This document shows, piece by piece, positions 27,008 to 38,332 of a stretch of 64,000 bases of DNA (position 1 is the first letter of the stretch; each line of letters opens with the position of its first letter). The notes below the pieces were generated by a model that made no database searches, had not been told where the DNA came from, and saw only the letters and a program-made list of their open reading frames with translations. A program made the position numbers and the translations under genes. This stretch comes from Daedaleopsis sinensis (lineage: Eukaryota; Basidiomycota; Agaricomycetes; Polyporales; Polyporaceae): assembly GCA_033807695.1 (NCBI GenBank), contig CM066311.1, positions 2,170,001 to 2,234,000 of the forward strand, read 5' to 3'.

Positions 27008-27695
27008 TCGCGTTCGTTCGTGCAATGGGCCCGGGGGGTTCGCGATCGAGATCCCGCCACTGGCCCCGGCCCCGGCCCCGGGCGCAATCGCAACCGCGCT
27101 TCCAGAACGCGTCCCAGTCTGGACATAGACGGCGGCGGCGGCGACTGTCGACTGTCGAGGCTCCCGTGTGCGTGCGGGCGTGCGCGGGACGCACGCCGAC
27201 GCGCGGGTTCATCGATATCTACGACTCATCTTGCTTACTTGCTTACTTGCTTGTTTCTTTCCTTCTTGGCACGGCTGGAGAACGGACCACGCACACGGAC
27301 ACGGACACGCACGGCGCACGATATACGATACGATACGATACACCCCCGCACGAACATTGCTGCTCGCCCATGCATCCCCCGCCCCCGCCCGCCCGCGCGC
27401 ATCTCACTCTGCACATCTCGTCGCTGTACATCTCTCTCTCCCTCTGTCTCTCCCGCTGTCTCTGTATGTGTCTGTGTCTGTCTCCCCCTCCGAGTCCCCC
27501 TCTGTTTGCTGTCTGCTGTCTGTACGCACGTATCCGCTCGCACGCCCATGTCGTTGTCCATGTCCTTGTCGAATTGCTCTCCGCCCGCCCCGTCCCGTCC
27601 CCGTCCCCACGCTCACGCCCACTGCTCCCAAGTAGATATCCCCCCACACGCATCCGCTGCATACCCCCGTCCCCGTCCACGTCCGCTCCATGTTT

Positions 27696-27744
27696 GGTAT
27701 TCGGTATTCGGTGTTCGGTATTCGGTATTCGGTATTCGGTGTTC
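27696..27744 (+). repeat. GGTATTC/GGTGTTC heptamer array, 7 copies
   Basis: Seven consecutive heptamers, five GGTATTC and two GGTGTTC. They are the same unit, in another register, as the array at 7517-7551. Confidence 0.9.
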
Positions 27745-28492
27745 GGTAGTCGTATTTGTACCCCCGGGCTGCCCCTGGATCCCGCCTGCCTCTGTACATG
27801 CCCGCATATACATATATATCCGTATCCGTACCACGTCATACATGTCCTGTCCCGTCGTCCGTATGTCTGCTCGTCTGCTCGTCTCGTCCATGCGTCTGCT
27901 CGTCTGCTCGTCCGCACGTACAGTGTCCTGTGTCCTGTGTCCCGAGTCGGGTGTACGTCCCGTCTGCTACTTATGTCATTGCTCTGCTCTGCTGCTTGTT
28001 TCTCCCTGGACGCACTTCCCTGGACGCACTTTTTGCTGTGATGTAATTGTACGCGTGTGTGTGCACATGCCATGGCCATGGTCGTGGTCTTCTCCTCCGC
28101 TGTTGTCTGTCCGCGCGTGGAGTGTAGGTGCAAGTGGTTAGTGCGTCGCGCAAGCTGAAGGCTGTGCACGCGTGTCCGTCGCGTCGCTTGTCGCTTGCGA
28201 TTCGCTTGAAGCAAGTTAGGATTGGCGTTCGGGTTCGGGGTCGGGTAGCTCGGGCGGGCGGTTCGAGGCGGGCGTGCTAGCGCTCAAGCTCAAGGACACC
28301 GAGCACCGTGACCGTGCCACACAAGTACTGGTCTCGACTCCCTGCAGGCTGGACTGTGCGTAGCTAGCGGGAGCGGGAGCGTCTGTGACTCCGTGGCGGT
28401 GTACGTGTACGTGTACGGACGACTGTGCTTGTGCTCGAGCCTGAAGCTTGAAGCTTGAAGGCGGACGCGCGGCGCGGGAACGTTGGATTTGC

Positions 28493-28527
<35 letters not shown>
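28493..28527 (+). repeat. ATGCGGG heptamer array, 5 copies
   Basis: Five perfect ATGCGGG copies followed by a partial sixth. Confidence 0.9.
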
Positions 28528-28532
<5 letters not shown>

Positions 28533-29018
28533 CCGTGTCCGGCCCGCTGAGCGTCGTGCGTTGTGCGTTGTGCGCGGGGTGCGCTACCACTACTAGTACT
28601 CGCATTCATTCAGTGCCAGTGTTCCGGAACGGGAACGGGGGCAGTCCGAGTCGACGCTGCCGTTGGCACTGGCACTGGCCCGTGCCGTGGGCTGGACGTC
28701 GTGCACGGTGCGGAGGGCTCGAACGGGGACGAACGTGAATATGAATATGAATATGAGTATGATCATTATGGCGAGTATTATGGCGAGTATTGTGGGGATT
28801 GTACGGGACGGTAGGGGGTAGGAACAGACGCGTGGACCGCGGTCGATGCTTGCAGATCGAGGGATGTAGAAGGCTGGAGAGATGATGCATATGGAGACAG
28901 AGGCACAAAGACAGAAACAGAGACGCGATCTGCAGGCACGCGCACGCGCACGCGCACCGTCGCTGGCGAGGGGAGGCGGTAGTTCAAACGTCCACCGGGC
29001 ACCCCAAAGCCTCAAGCC

Positions 29019-29882
29019 TCAACGCTGTCCGGTCTTCACTTGCGCTCTTCGATTCAGTTCGTCTGCTGGCCGGTGCCGGTGCCGGTGCCGGACAAGAACG
29101 GGGGCGTGGGTCAGCATCTGCAGGAGCACACTCAGAACGGGGGAGGGGGCGGGCACGTACGTCCTCGGACTCGGACTCGGCGCGGGGCTTTTGCTTGACC
29201 TGCCAGCCGATCTTCACCCATGCGCGGGCCCGGGGGGCGATGACCGCGTCCTCGGCCTCGACTGTGCGGGTGTCGACCTCGGCGCGGGGCTTCTGCTTGA
29301 CCTGCCAGCCGATCTTGACCCAGGCGCGGGCCCGGGGGGCGATGACAGCGTCGGCGGCGTTCTGCACGGAGAGATCAGGACCAGGACATGTGTCAGTGAG
29401 GCTCGGCGGCGGCGGGGCGTAACAGAGCATGATTACGTACGTCCTCGACGGCGCGGGCCTCAGCCTGCTCGACCTCGTTGGTCTGCTTGCCCTGCCAGCC
29501 GATCTTCACCCAGGCACGGGCGTCGGGGGTGATGACCGCGTCGACGGCGCTCTGCACGGAGAGAATGCACGTCAGGGTCTGCAGCAGTGCTATGTTATAG
29601 GCGATGGCGAGCACGTACATCCTCGACGGCGCGGGCCTCCTGCTCGACCTCGTTGGTCTGCTTGCCTTGCCAGCCAATCTTGACCCAGGCACGGGCGTCG
29701 GGCGTGATGACGGCGTCCTTGGCCTCAACGGCGCGGGCGTCGACCTCGACCCCGTTCGTCTGCTTGCCCTGCCAGCCGATCTTCACCCAGGCGCGGGCCT
29801 CGGGCTCGATGTCCTGCTGTGCGGCGATCGCGGCGAGCGCGTTGAGGAAGAGGATGGCGAAGTGTGCGGGCTTGAAGATCAT
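29019..29882 (-). CDS. Secreted precursor with five WVKIGWQ peptide repeats
   Basis: Four exons on the minus strand: 29882-29619, 29551-29441, 29361-29161 and 29117-29019, giving about 224 residues. Residues 1-21 (MIFKPAHFAILFLNALAAIA) form a typical signal peptide. Five repeats follow with W at 32, 66, 102, 139 and 173. The invariant core is ARAWVKIGWQ, then GKQTN in repeats 1-3 or VKQKPR in repeats 4-5, separated by acidic spacers (EVEQEARAVED). Each core is preceded by a Pro/Ala ladder: EPEARA, TPDARA or APRARA. Introns 1-3 all fall directly after Glu-Asp at the repeat end, use GTACGT donors and are phase 0. The last intron (43 nt) and the 32-residue tail are less certain: without splicing, a different tail would be read. 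No dibasic Kex2 site lies between repeats. The layout resembles fungal repeat-peptide precursors (alpha-factor or ribosomally made peptide types). The function is unknown. Confidence 0.72.
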
Positions 29883-30040
29883 CTTTGCAAATGTAGGATA
29901 GGATTAGGTAGGGGGTGTCGTCGACTCGGAGTAGGAGAACGCTGCAAGGCCGAAGTGCCTGTGGTCGTCGAAAGCTCGAAGAGGACGGGAAGGGAGAAGA
30001 AGAGGCGAATGGGATGCAGAGGCTGGCCCAGCCTGTACCC

Positions 30041-30048
30041 CTTTTATA
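30041..30048 (-). promoter_or_regulatory. TATA box of the repeat-peptide gene
   Basis: TATAAAAG on the minus strand, about 160 bases upstream of the ATG at 29882. It implies a 5' leader of roughly 130 bases and supports the chosen start. Confidence 0.55.
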
Positions 30049-30099
30049 CGCTATACGCAGGGTGTCAGGGTGCCAGTGTCGGCCACGGAGCACATATGT

Positions 30100-31785
30100 C
30101 CGAGGGAGGCCCTTGCCATCGACAAAGGTCGTGCACGCAAGCAGGTTCCGACGCGATCACAAAGGGGAAGGCAGATGCACAGCGAACCGCCCGTGGCCAT
30201 TGAATAATGAAAGCTGAAGCTTGTAGGGGCGACATTGAGTCCGCCTCGGGTGGCTATGGGCGGCCGCCCGTGGGCGGTGCGCATTGAATGCAAGCGCGCT
30301 CTAGCGGAGACAGACTGTCGTGAGTTTGAGCATCGGACGTGCACGTTGCAGTCTAGAGAAGTGACGTACGGTACACAATCAGCAGTCGGCGGTCACCCCT
30401 CGTGAGGAAGTCGGCGGGTGCGCACCGTCTGGCGGGGAACGCACCCATAGGGTGGTTATCTGTTCGGTGATAGTCGGGATGGAGCTGTAGGCGTACGCGT
30501 CATGAGGCGGATGTGAGAATTGCCAAAAGGTGCCAGCACCCAGCGCCGTGCGCGAGAAAGTGCGGGGGGCACGCCCGTGTGGGAGACGTGCATACAGAGC
30601 CCGTCTCTGCCACCGGTGCCAATGGAAGGTTGTCTGCCGGAGGTGATGTGCCCCAGGATTTGCGTTGGCGAAGAGCGGAATGAATGGAGGCTGGACGTGG
30701 TGGCGGGTACGGCGTGCTTGTATGGCGCACAGCCCCCGACCGGCGAACGGATTGATTAGTGCGCTTACAGGGCGTCTCCTGCGTCGAATTCATAGCATCA
30801 ATATCATCGCAACGCCCATAGCTGCTAGCATGATTGCTTGCGCGTTTCAGTCATTTTCAGCATGCAGTACGTCTCAGCGGGTACTGATGACTCACCAATG
30901 CGAACATTCAGTGAACCTGCGCGACGACTCCTTCTGGCAAGTTGGGATCGGCGTCATCGGACGGACCGCCAAGTTCGAGTTAACGCTCATTATTGGCGAT
31001 TTGTATGGAGTGGAGTCGTCGTCTCGACTTGGAGGCGTTGCGCCATACTACTTGGCATGGGCCATAGTGCGCCATGCATTCAAAACGAAAACACGGACGA
31101 CAGTGGCCGAACCCAAGCCATTTTTCCTTCCAATGCGAGCACCCCGCGGGTCTCAACGTCCCAGAAAGAGCGTACGCCGCCCCGCCTATTTTCAGATACC
31201 CACACACGGACCACGGAAACTGCCTTCGCGCAATGATGTAGTGAGGGGTCAGGTGTGCTCGCGGAATCGGTGTAGCAGTGTAGTGGGGGGGCAGTGGGGG
31301 CTTCGGTTTCGCACCGGACACGATTTCAATCGCACGGCGTCGCTTCCTAACCTTCATCGAGCAGACTGTGAGAGTCGCAGACGCACTTTGGAAGACCTGG
31401 TTTAGGCTGGTTACGCAGAGTCGCAGGTACGCATGCTCCAAGACTGGTTCTGGCTGATATGAACGAAGCTCCAGCCAGAGACTGCTGACCGAGCGTGCAC
31501 GAGTTGAGCAGCCTTCTCCGAAGGGTGAGAGGCAGCCTGAAGCCAGCGGATCCGGACTCCGGAGGAGGAGGAGGAGGAGGAGGGACTTCGGCGAGCGTGG
31601 TAGGTACCCCGGGAGTACTGACTTGGAACTTACATACTTACTATTAGAAGCAAATGTGGGCCTCTAGGGCGCCTGTACAAACGTCACCGAAAGCAGTGCC
31701 GTTCAGCGGCGTGCTCCTTGTTATTCGCCGCCAGTTGACTTCCGCACTCCGTCTCCGCAGACCAGTACGACCCCCGGCCTGCGAC
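30100..31785. other. Intergenic stretch, no supported gene
   Basis: An open frame of 246 codons on the plus strand (30665-31405) lacks an ATG start and recognisable protein character. A minus-strand frame overlaps it (30980-31441). Neither is convincing. A (GGA)n run lies at 31,561-31,583. The end of the stretch should hold the promoter and leader of the kinase gene. Confidence 0.4.
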
Positions 31786-33373
31786 ATGGAATCCACCACG
31801 GCTACTGCACCACCGCGCGTATTTGACTCTGACTACTTCCCGGCCCGGCTCAATGCTACCATCCATTCTGGGCGTTATAAGATCCTTCGTAAACTCGGCG
31901 AGGGCGTAACTTCATCCTCATGGCTTGTCCACGACGAGCAAGGCGAGTGAGTATAAACCCAATTCTCCGCCGTTGAGCCATCTCATACCGCCATAACAGA
32001 CCTCGTTACAAGTATCTCGCAGCCAAAATCCTGACTATCGACGCCACCCGGCGCCACAACGCAGGCCATGCCCGCGAACTGGAGTTCCTCAGACTGATCG
32101 CGGCTCGAAATGATACCGACTATCTGCCCATGCTGCGCGATGACTTTGTCGAGCAGGGTCCAAAGGGCGAACACCTCTGTCTCATCCAGATTCTATACAG
32201 CACCTCCGTATCCGCTCTGCGCCGGTCCTCGCCTTACAAGGCGCTCCCTGCGTACACGGCCAGGAATATCGTCTCCATGTTGGTCGACGCACTAGCTCAG
32301 CTGCACGAGATGCGCATCGTTCACACCGGTGAGCGAAGATAGTCGGCATCACTACATCAAGACGTCAGCTGACGGTGAGCGAGTCTCAGACGTCAGCTGA
32401 CGGTGAGCGAGTCTCAGACGTCAGCTGACGGTGAGCGAGTCTCAGACGTCAAGATGGATAATCTACTGTTGGGGAACTCGCTATACTCCTCGGACGACGA
32501 TCTCGTCCGCTACCTCGAGTCCAACCCCCCTGAGACCGAAGGAGAAGTAGACCTCGACGGCCAGACCTACCTGCTCGCCAAGCCGCAGCCAATCCCGAAT
32601 GGTTATACGTGGAACACCAGCGCATTCGAAGCTGAAACAATGATCGTCTATCTGACCGATCTCGGCCACGGTGCGTGAACAAGTATGCGCTCTTTGGACA
32701 ATACCCTCGCGAACTGACGTCAAGCCCGCAGCGCAACGTGCTGGGGAACAGCCGACGGCTGATTGCTTTGGTGCGTTCGCGCTACGTGCACCAGAGACGA
32801 TCATCGGCTCGGATTTCGGACCAGGTGTCGACGTATGGGCAGTCGGCTGTATTGTGGGTTCTGCTCTTGCGCAGATTATGATCTCGAGCCTTGCGGCTGG
32901 CTGATTGGCTCTACGAGCAGACATTTGAACTCCTCGTCGGGCGGTGGCTCTTCCACCCGGAGGAGGGCGAAGACTGGACCTTGGAAGACGACCACCTAGC
33001 AAAGATGATGGAGCTCACCGGACAGACCTTTCCGAGGTCGATGTTGCAGCGTGCCAACCGCCGGAAGGACTTCTTTGACGATGCTGGTGCGTTCTTTGCA
33101 CAGTCCGACTCAGTCGTTGTGAACCATAGTCTGATACTCCTGTCCAACATCATGAATATACTCTATACAGGGAATCTGCAGCGCATATCGGATCTCATCC
33201 CAGTGAGCATCGAGACCGCTATGGCGAATTACAAGGTGCCGGGCCTCGCAGAGGATGAGATCAAGAAGGCAGCGGCCTTCATTCGCGCCTGTCTGCGATT
33301 CGATTACAATGAGCGTGCGACAGCGGAAGAGCTCAAGGGCCATGCTTTCCTTGCAGATGCTTTCCATTGCTAG
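31786..33373 (+). CDS. SRPK-type serine/threonine protein kinase
   Basis: Five exons (31786-31946, 32000-32328, 32446-32670, 32732-32853, 32921-33373) give an intact protein of 429 residues. Features in order: the SRPK-like lead YFPARLNATIHSGRYKILRK; a Gly loop LGEGVTSSSW (37-46); the ATP-binding Lys in AAKIL (63); catalytic HTDVKMDN (162-169); DLGHA in place of DFG (235-239), as SRPKs have; APE (258-260); then DVWAVGC, and GRWLFHPEEGEDWTLEDDHL, typical of the SRPK C-lobe. SRPKs phosphorylate Arg-Ser-rich splicing factors. The lineages of such kinases that expanded in mushrooms may have other substrates. The long spacer insert of animal SRPKs is absent. An in-frame ATG at 31654 would add 44 residues, but 31786 fits the family start better. 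All phases agree. Confidence 0.85.
32361..32444 (+). repeat. 28-bp intronic unit, three exact copies
   Basis: Three perfect tandem copies of a 28-bp unit starting GACGTCAGCTGACGGTGAGC lie inside intron 2 of the kinase gene (32329-32445). Each unit contains the 12-bp palindrome CGTCAGCTGACG, a GTGAGC donor-like site and a CTCAG acceptor-like site. The unit is derived from the splice junction itself, since the following exon begins ACGTCAAG. Confidence 0.92.
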
Positions 33374-35910
33374 AGTAGAGGGGTCTCAATACGGCAGCCT
33401 TATCTTCTTGATGAATCTATCGCTGAACTGGAAAAGGTCCGTAGTATGTGAATTCAGTATCAGTTTTGTGCGGCATTTCGAAGATGTGAATTGAACCTTC
33501 TATGCCACAAGTGCGGCGGAACTTCCGTGTACTGATCGTCAGCTATAGGCGGCTGGAGCCCATGGAGCAAGAATGAGGAGTCTTGGACACGTGTGATCTG
33601 GCCACGGAGGTTGAGCTCAACTCCTTGAACGGAAAAGAGCTTCGGCGACGTCGGCGTGCTTCCTAGATCGGACGACGGATAAGCCGCGGAAGGAGGTAAT
33701 CACCCTCGGACTGTGCGTGCGGACGTCAACTAGAACCTTACTATTTTCTGTGCGCCGGCAAGTGTAAAGCTTTCAAGAGTCGGCAGGACTCCGACTCGAC
33801 ATGCGGGATGCTTCTGGTGCCATCGAGCGACTTTTTCGGGCCGTAGACCTCGAGGTGGTCGTGACGGTGCGTGTAGTCACAGTGTTGAAGGCGTGTGAAC
33901 AGCGAATGGCGGAGGCGACATGCGAGCGTGTGGAGGACAGAGGCAGCTGGGCGATCTGAGATACGGACCTGGGGACGGGTCGTCGGCCCCGAGGGGTAGT
34001 CGATCGTGGCACCCAGTCTGGAAGCCTGAGGAGGGACGTCGTCGGCGTTTCCGGATCCTATGCGAGGCGAGGATTGGGATCGGGGTCCGAGTCGGCTGCA
34101 CGGCCATGACCCTGTTACTGCTTCCTGCGCATGCCGTGGGATACATCTCGAGCCCGGTATGAAGCTGCAGCGGAAGAGATAGAGTTATGTTAGCGTTGAC
34201 TCTAGGCGAAATGAGATTGCGAACTTGACGATTCGGTGAGCAAGTGTGAGAATGAGAAGACGATTCACTGTTTCAGACGAGGTGAGAGCTTGGACCAGGA
34301 GAGAGGTAGGGCCGGGACGTTCAGTGATTTCCTCTCGGGGGTCTTAAGTCCGAATGTACTGGGTCGTACGCTGTCGCCCTATGGTGGGGTCAATGCTGAG
34401 AACGGGGACGTTCGAGGCCTACGCATGGTGCTCCGCGTTTCATCTGCTCGGAGTCGTGCCGATGCTCATCGGTGGTGTCTGGGCGGAAGGTATACTAGTT
34501 GCGCGTGGACTTAATGTTCGGACGTCGGGTAGCTTTACCGGCCAACGTTGACTGTGCAGCGGAGTGAGCATCCGCATCCATCCGCTATACACGCACACGA
34601 TCGAAGATCGAAGACGATAGAGGATCGGAAATGCCGCCGTCCTACTCACCGCCGCCGAACTTCCGATGAATGATCATGTAAGGCGTGCGGGTTTGGAACG
34701 TTGCTCCCGGGAGAGTTCAAGTGCATCTGGCATGCATGAAGAAGTACGCCGTGCGCCTCGAAGCTAACACGAAGAACTACTACGTCGACGTTCGGCCACC
34801 GGGCCCGTGTAGGTTTTGCCTTAGAAGTGGATGTCATCCTCGATCGCTAGTGTGATAGGGTATCCTTGAGTAGAATCACTCACCTTGTATAGCACAGTGG
34901 GGACGTTGTATATTCTACCAGGAGATCTTCCAAGTGTTTGAGATGCTCTACTGTCATGACTCCGAGTCCGGATTTATGCTGAGTACCTCCATGGGCCACC
35001 ATGTCATAGACAGGGGAAGGATAGCCTAAGCAAAGGGCTGTCAGGGATTTAGGATGTTGGTAAGGAGGACGACCGGTAACGAAGTGAGCTCTGCAACCCG
35101 TTGCATGCGCGTAAGCAAGAATGATGAGTGCTCACCAATATGGCCGCCACCTAAGACCTGCATGGTTTACCCGAAACCGGGCTCACCGTCCCGACGATGT
35201 CGTGCTACATAGCTTGGTTCTGCCTCACCTCGCTATGTATGTACCTCGTAGTATACTGAGTGTATGGAGAAGAGAGCATATAATACGGATAAGCACTCCA
35301 CTAATCCTTACATTGATATTGGACATGATTCGTGATGATCGCAATGCTAGGTACGCGGATCAGGTAGCCCGTCCTCTCTGCGATAAGAGAGTTAGCCGAT
35401 GGATACTAGGCTCCAGCACGGTCTTGTTGAAAGTTTCAAACGAAAGACCTGACCGATAAGTGCTCTCGAGTCTCAGACCGCGGGAGCAGGAGGAGCGGGA
35501 GCAGTCATGATGGTTGTGGTTCACGAGACTAGCACTGTGACGTACCTCGGCGACCGTTTCTTGACAAAGTCATGGGTCAGCTTCAGAGAGCAGTAGTGCG
35601 CGCAGGCCTTTCACTGTTTCAGCCAGGTAACTGCGAAGAATCCCACTTCGGGGAAGGTCGAGACTCGAGAGGAGATGGGAGAGGTTGACCAAGCAGAGTT
35701 GTGATGGCAAAGTCTGAATCTGATGCGTCGGCGCGACCCGGCGTTTGCGGATATGCGGCGGAGCGCTGGTGAAATTCCATGGCCACGTGGGCCGGATCGC
35801 ACAGACACCGCCTCTCACACGCTCTCCTCGTCCTCCAACTGACCCCGTCTGCCCTTCCCCCCTCGTTCTCTCTCTGATCTTCCCATCTTCACTCTTCAAC
35901 CGCAACACAA
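33374..35910. other. Intergenic stretch with unresolved exon-like pieces
   Basis: No gene can be assembled with confidence. Minus-strand open pieces next to donor-like signals occur at 34,646-34,837 (63 codons from an ATG, followed by GTGAGT) and 35,619-35,780 (53 codons from an ATG beside a CACGTG box). A plus-strand piece at 34,354-34,551 has a hydrophobic segment. The last 100 bases before 35,911 are pyrimidine-rich and look like the promoter and leader of the phosphodiesterase gene. Confidence 0.4.
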
Positions 35911-38332
35911 ATGGTTGACAACATGGCACGGCGTCGCAGCGTCGACGTTGGAGGTCTAGCGCTCGCTCTCAGCGATGAAGGCCGCGGGCACGGTTGGGGA
36001 GGCTGGGAGGAAACAGACTGCGGCGAAACGAGGTGCGTGACATGTTCTGACGGCAGAAGGCACTCCTTCCAATATGCTCGACCGTTGCAGGTATGCGGAG
36101 GTCCTGATAGACGTTCGCTTGCACACGGAGACCATCGTCAGCCAAGAGGGCGACCATCTGTACGTTCTTGATCGTTATACTACCCTTTCCCGTCCTTACA
36201 GCACCTCAAGCACCTCGTTCGTGGACTTGGACCAGGACACCCGGGAAAGGCTCATTCACTCCCTGAGTTCCTGGCACTTTGAGCCCCACAAACTCCCGGA
36301 AGAGGAAGTCATCGCTTGCTCGTACATTCTCTTCGAGGCGCTCTATCGGATAGAGCATATGTGCGAGACGGTTTCTGTACCACTAAGTGAGTCCCTGATC
36401 GTCACGTCACTCATATACATGGAAGCTCTCTCTGCCATCCGGCAAGTTCGTGACCCACTATCCTTGGTATCGACCAGCCGCAGAGCAAATGCCCACCATA
36501 CTCAGCGCTGCTATCGTGCTTCCCGCCGGTACTTTTACTGATGCAACCGTCTCACAGGCTCACTAGCAGCTTTCCTCCAGCACCTGAGACAGCTCTATCG
36601 CCAAGGAAACTCCTACCATAACTTCCAACACGCGTTGGACGTCTTCCAGGCTGTGTATTTCTTCCTCTATAGTGCTGGCGCAGTTCCTCCCGTCACTATC
36701 TTACTGGAGAACGGTCGAACATGGAGGCGGGAGAAGGATGGGTGTGATCCACTAGTGTCTTGTCTGATGCTCGAAGACCTCTTCGCACTGTACATCGCAG
36801 CTGTGGGCCACGATGTTGGGCATCCTGGACTCACCAACGCGTTCATGGTATTCATCCTTGGGTTTCTCGCCATATGGTATCGCTAACTTGGCTTTCTCGC
36901 CCAGCGCAACGCCAAGACGCCATTATCCGTAGTGTACGACGACAAGTCTGTCCTCGAGCAGATGCACTACTCTCTCATCATGCAGATCATGCGGCACAAT
37001 CATCTTGGATTCCTGCTGGACCGAGCTTCCTTTGGAGCCTCGTTCCGCAAGCTTCTGCTGGGTACGGTACTGGCGACTGATATGGGCGTGCACTTCGACT
37101 TCATGGCGGAATTCCGGCGACTACTTGAAGGCGCCGAATTTCCCGCGCTAAAGCGACGCATCCTCGTATGTCAAGCTTTAATCAAATGCGCTGACATTAG
37201 CAATCCGGTAAGTATGCGACGGAATGCTATCATGACATACGTCTAAACTGCCTTCAGAGTCGACCGTATCTTGTGTCACAGCACTGGGCGGCAGCACTCG
37301 AGTCCGAATGGAGTAGCCAACTTCTACTCGAGAAGCATCTCCAACTGCCCCCGTCTGTCAAACCATCAGACAGTCGCATTGGTGAGGCGAATTGTCAGAT
37401 ATGGTTTAACAAGACCTTTGTAAGGCCGCTCTTCGAGCTCGTTGCGCAAGGGGTCCCATGTACGTTTTGCTGTGCCTCGAATCCGCATCCTCATTAACTC
37501 TCACCGCTCTCTAGCAATGGAGTGTTTTGCGAACCAGACGCGAGAAAACCTGGCTTCCTGGCAGACCCGCGCCGCTGAACTATCTGCTGAGCAAGATATC
37601 TCTCCTGATGCTATCGGCACGCCGTTAGCGTGGCCTTCGCAGGCTCCAAACGATTTCTTGACTGCGTTTCCACCGGCTCTCCCCGACTGCTTCCGAATAC
37701 CTGAGGAGTCTCTTTATCCGTCCTGCTACCATCCACATCACCAACGACGCTTCTCCAGTGTAGATCCGAGCACCTCGTCATCGTCGTCAACTCCGAGCCA
37801 GTACGAAAGTTGCGAGTCGTCACTACCTTCCCCCGCATTTTCCCCCCTGCTAGAGCCTAGCCCTGTCTCTCCATCTCCGACAACCGCTACCCTCCCACCC
37901 CGCCTCGAGTTATCGACGCTCTCCACTCTCACAAATCCCCACTCGCGCGCACCAAGCGTGGTATCGAATGTTCCCTCTACGGCGGGAAGCGTGTTCAGCA
38001 TCACGAACGAGGCGACGGCGGCGATTCGAGCAGCATACAAAGCGAGCGTCCGCAAAAAGAAGAGTTTCCATCGTTCGTCATGGAACCCCTCTCCCTCCTC
38101 GTTCGCGGCCATGTCCCCGATCACCCCGCCTGCCTCGCAGCGCTCCACGCCGTCAGCCCATCTCGCTCGAAGTCCCATCTCCCCGACAGGGACCGCGGAC
38201 AGCCCTCTTAGTCGGAGCGTTGGGTCCCCCAGCACGGGCACGCTCACGCCAAGCCCTCTCACGCCCGACGGGGGCGTGTCGGTCTCGAACGCCGTATTGC
38301 TCAAAACGACACTAGTCTCCACGCCCTCGTAG
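35911..38332 (+). CDS. Class I 3',5'-cyclic nucleotide phosphodiesterase
   Basis: Six exons (35911-36032, 36091-36386, 36558-36847, 36905-37207, 37258-37459, 37515-38332) give 676 residues with every phase consistent. The catalytic PDEase I/HD domain spans about residues 75-440. It has the metal-site motifs YHNFQH (159-164) and VGHDVGHPG (222-230), and CADISNP (331-337). The region before YHN aligns with human-type PDEs (ETVSVPLSSLAAFLQHLRQ). The enzyme hydrolyses cAMP and/or cGMP to 5'-nucleotides and so dampens PKA signalling. The C-terminal ~230 residues are Ser/Pro/Thr-rich and probably disordered and regulatory. Introns are 50-58 nt except the second (171 nt). The CT-rich leader supports the ATG at 35911; a second ATG at 35923 is possible. 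The last codons are the left boundary of the downstream tandem duplication. Confidence 0.9.

Larger units (their letters stand above)
27008..29018. other. Intergenic stretch with simple repeats
   Basis: No supportable gene. Pyrimidine-rich runs (27,410-27,620) and short arrays dominate, including GGTATTC at 27,696, ATGCGGG at 28,493 and GAATAT near 28,735. The long open frames on both strands here are repeat-driven. The first part probably includes the 3' UTR of the upstream gene. Confidence 0.5.

Noticed and set aside
29019..29882. Classification of the repeat protein as a Kex2-processed (KR-flanked) peptide precursor
   Set aside because: No Lys-Arg or Arg-Arg pair separates the repeats. 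Only single Arg or Pro-Arg sites occur, so the standard KR-based pattern does not apply.
30665..31405. 246-codon plus-strand open frame
   Set aside because: It starts at TTG, not ATG, has no recognisable domain, and a minus-strand frame covers much of it.
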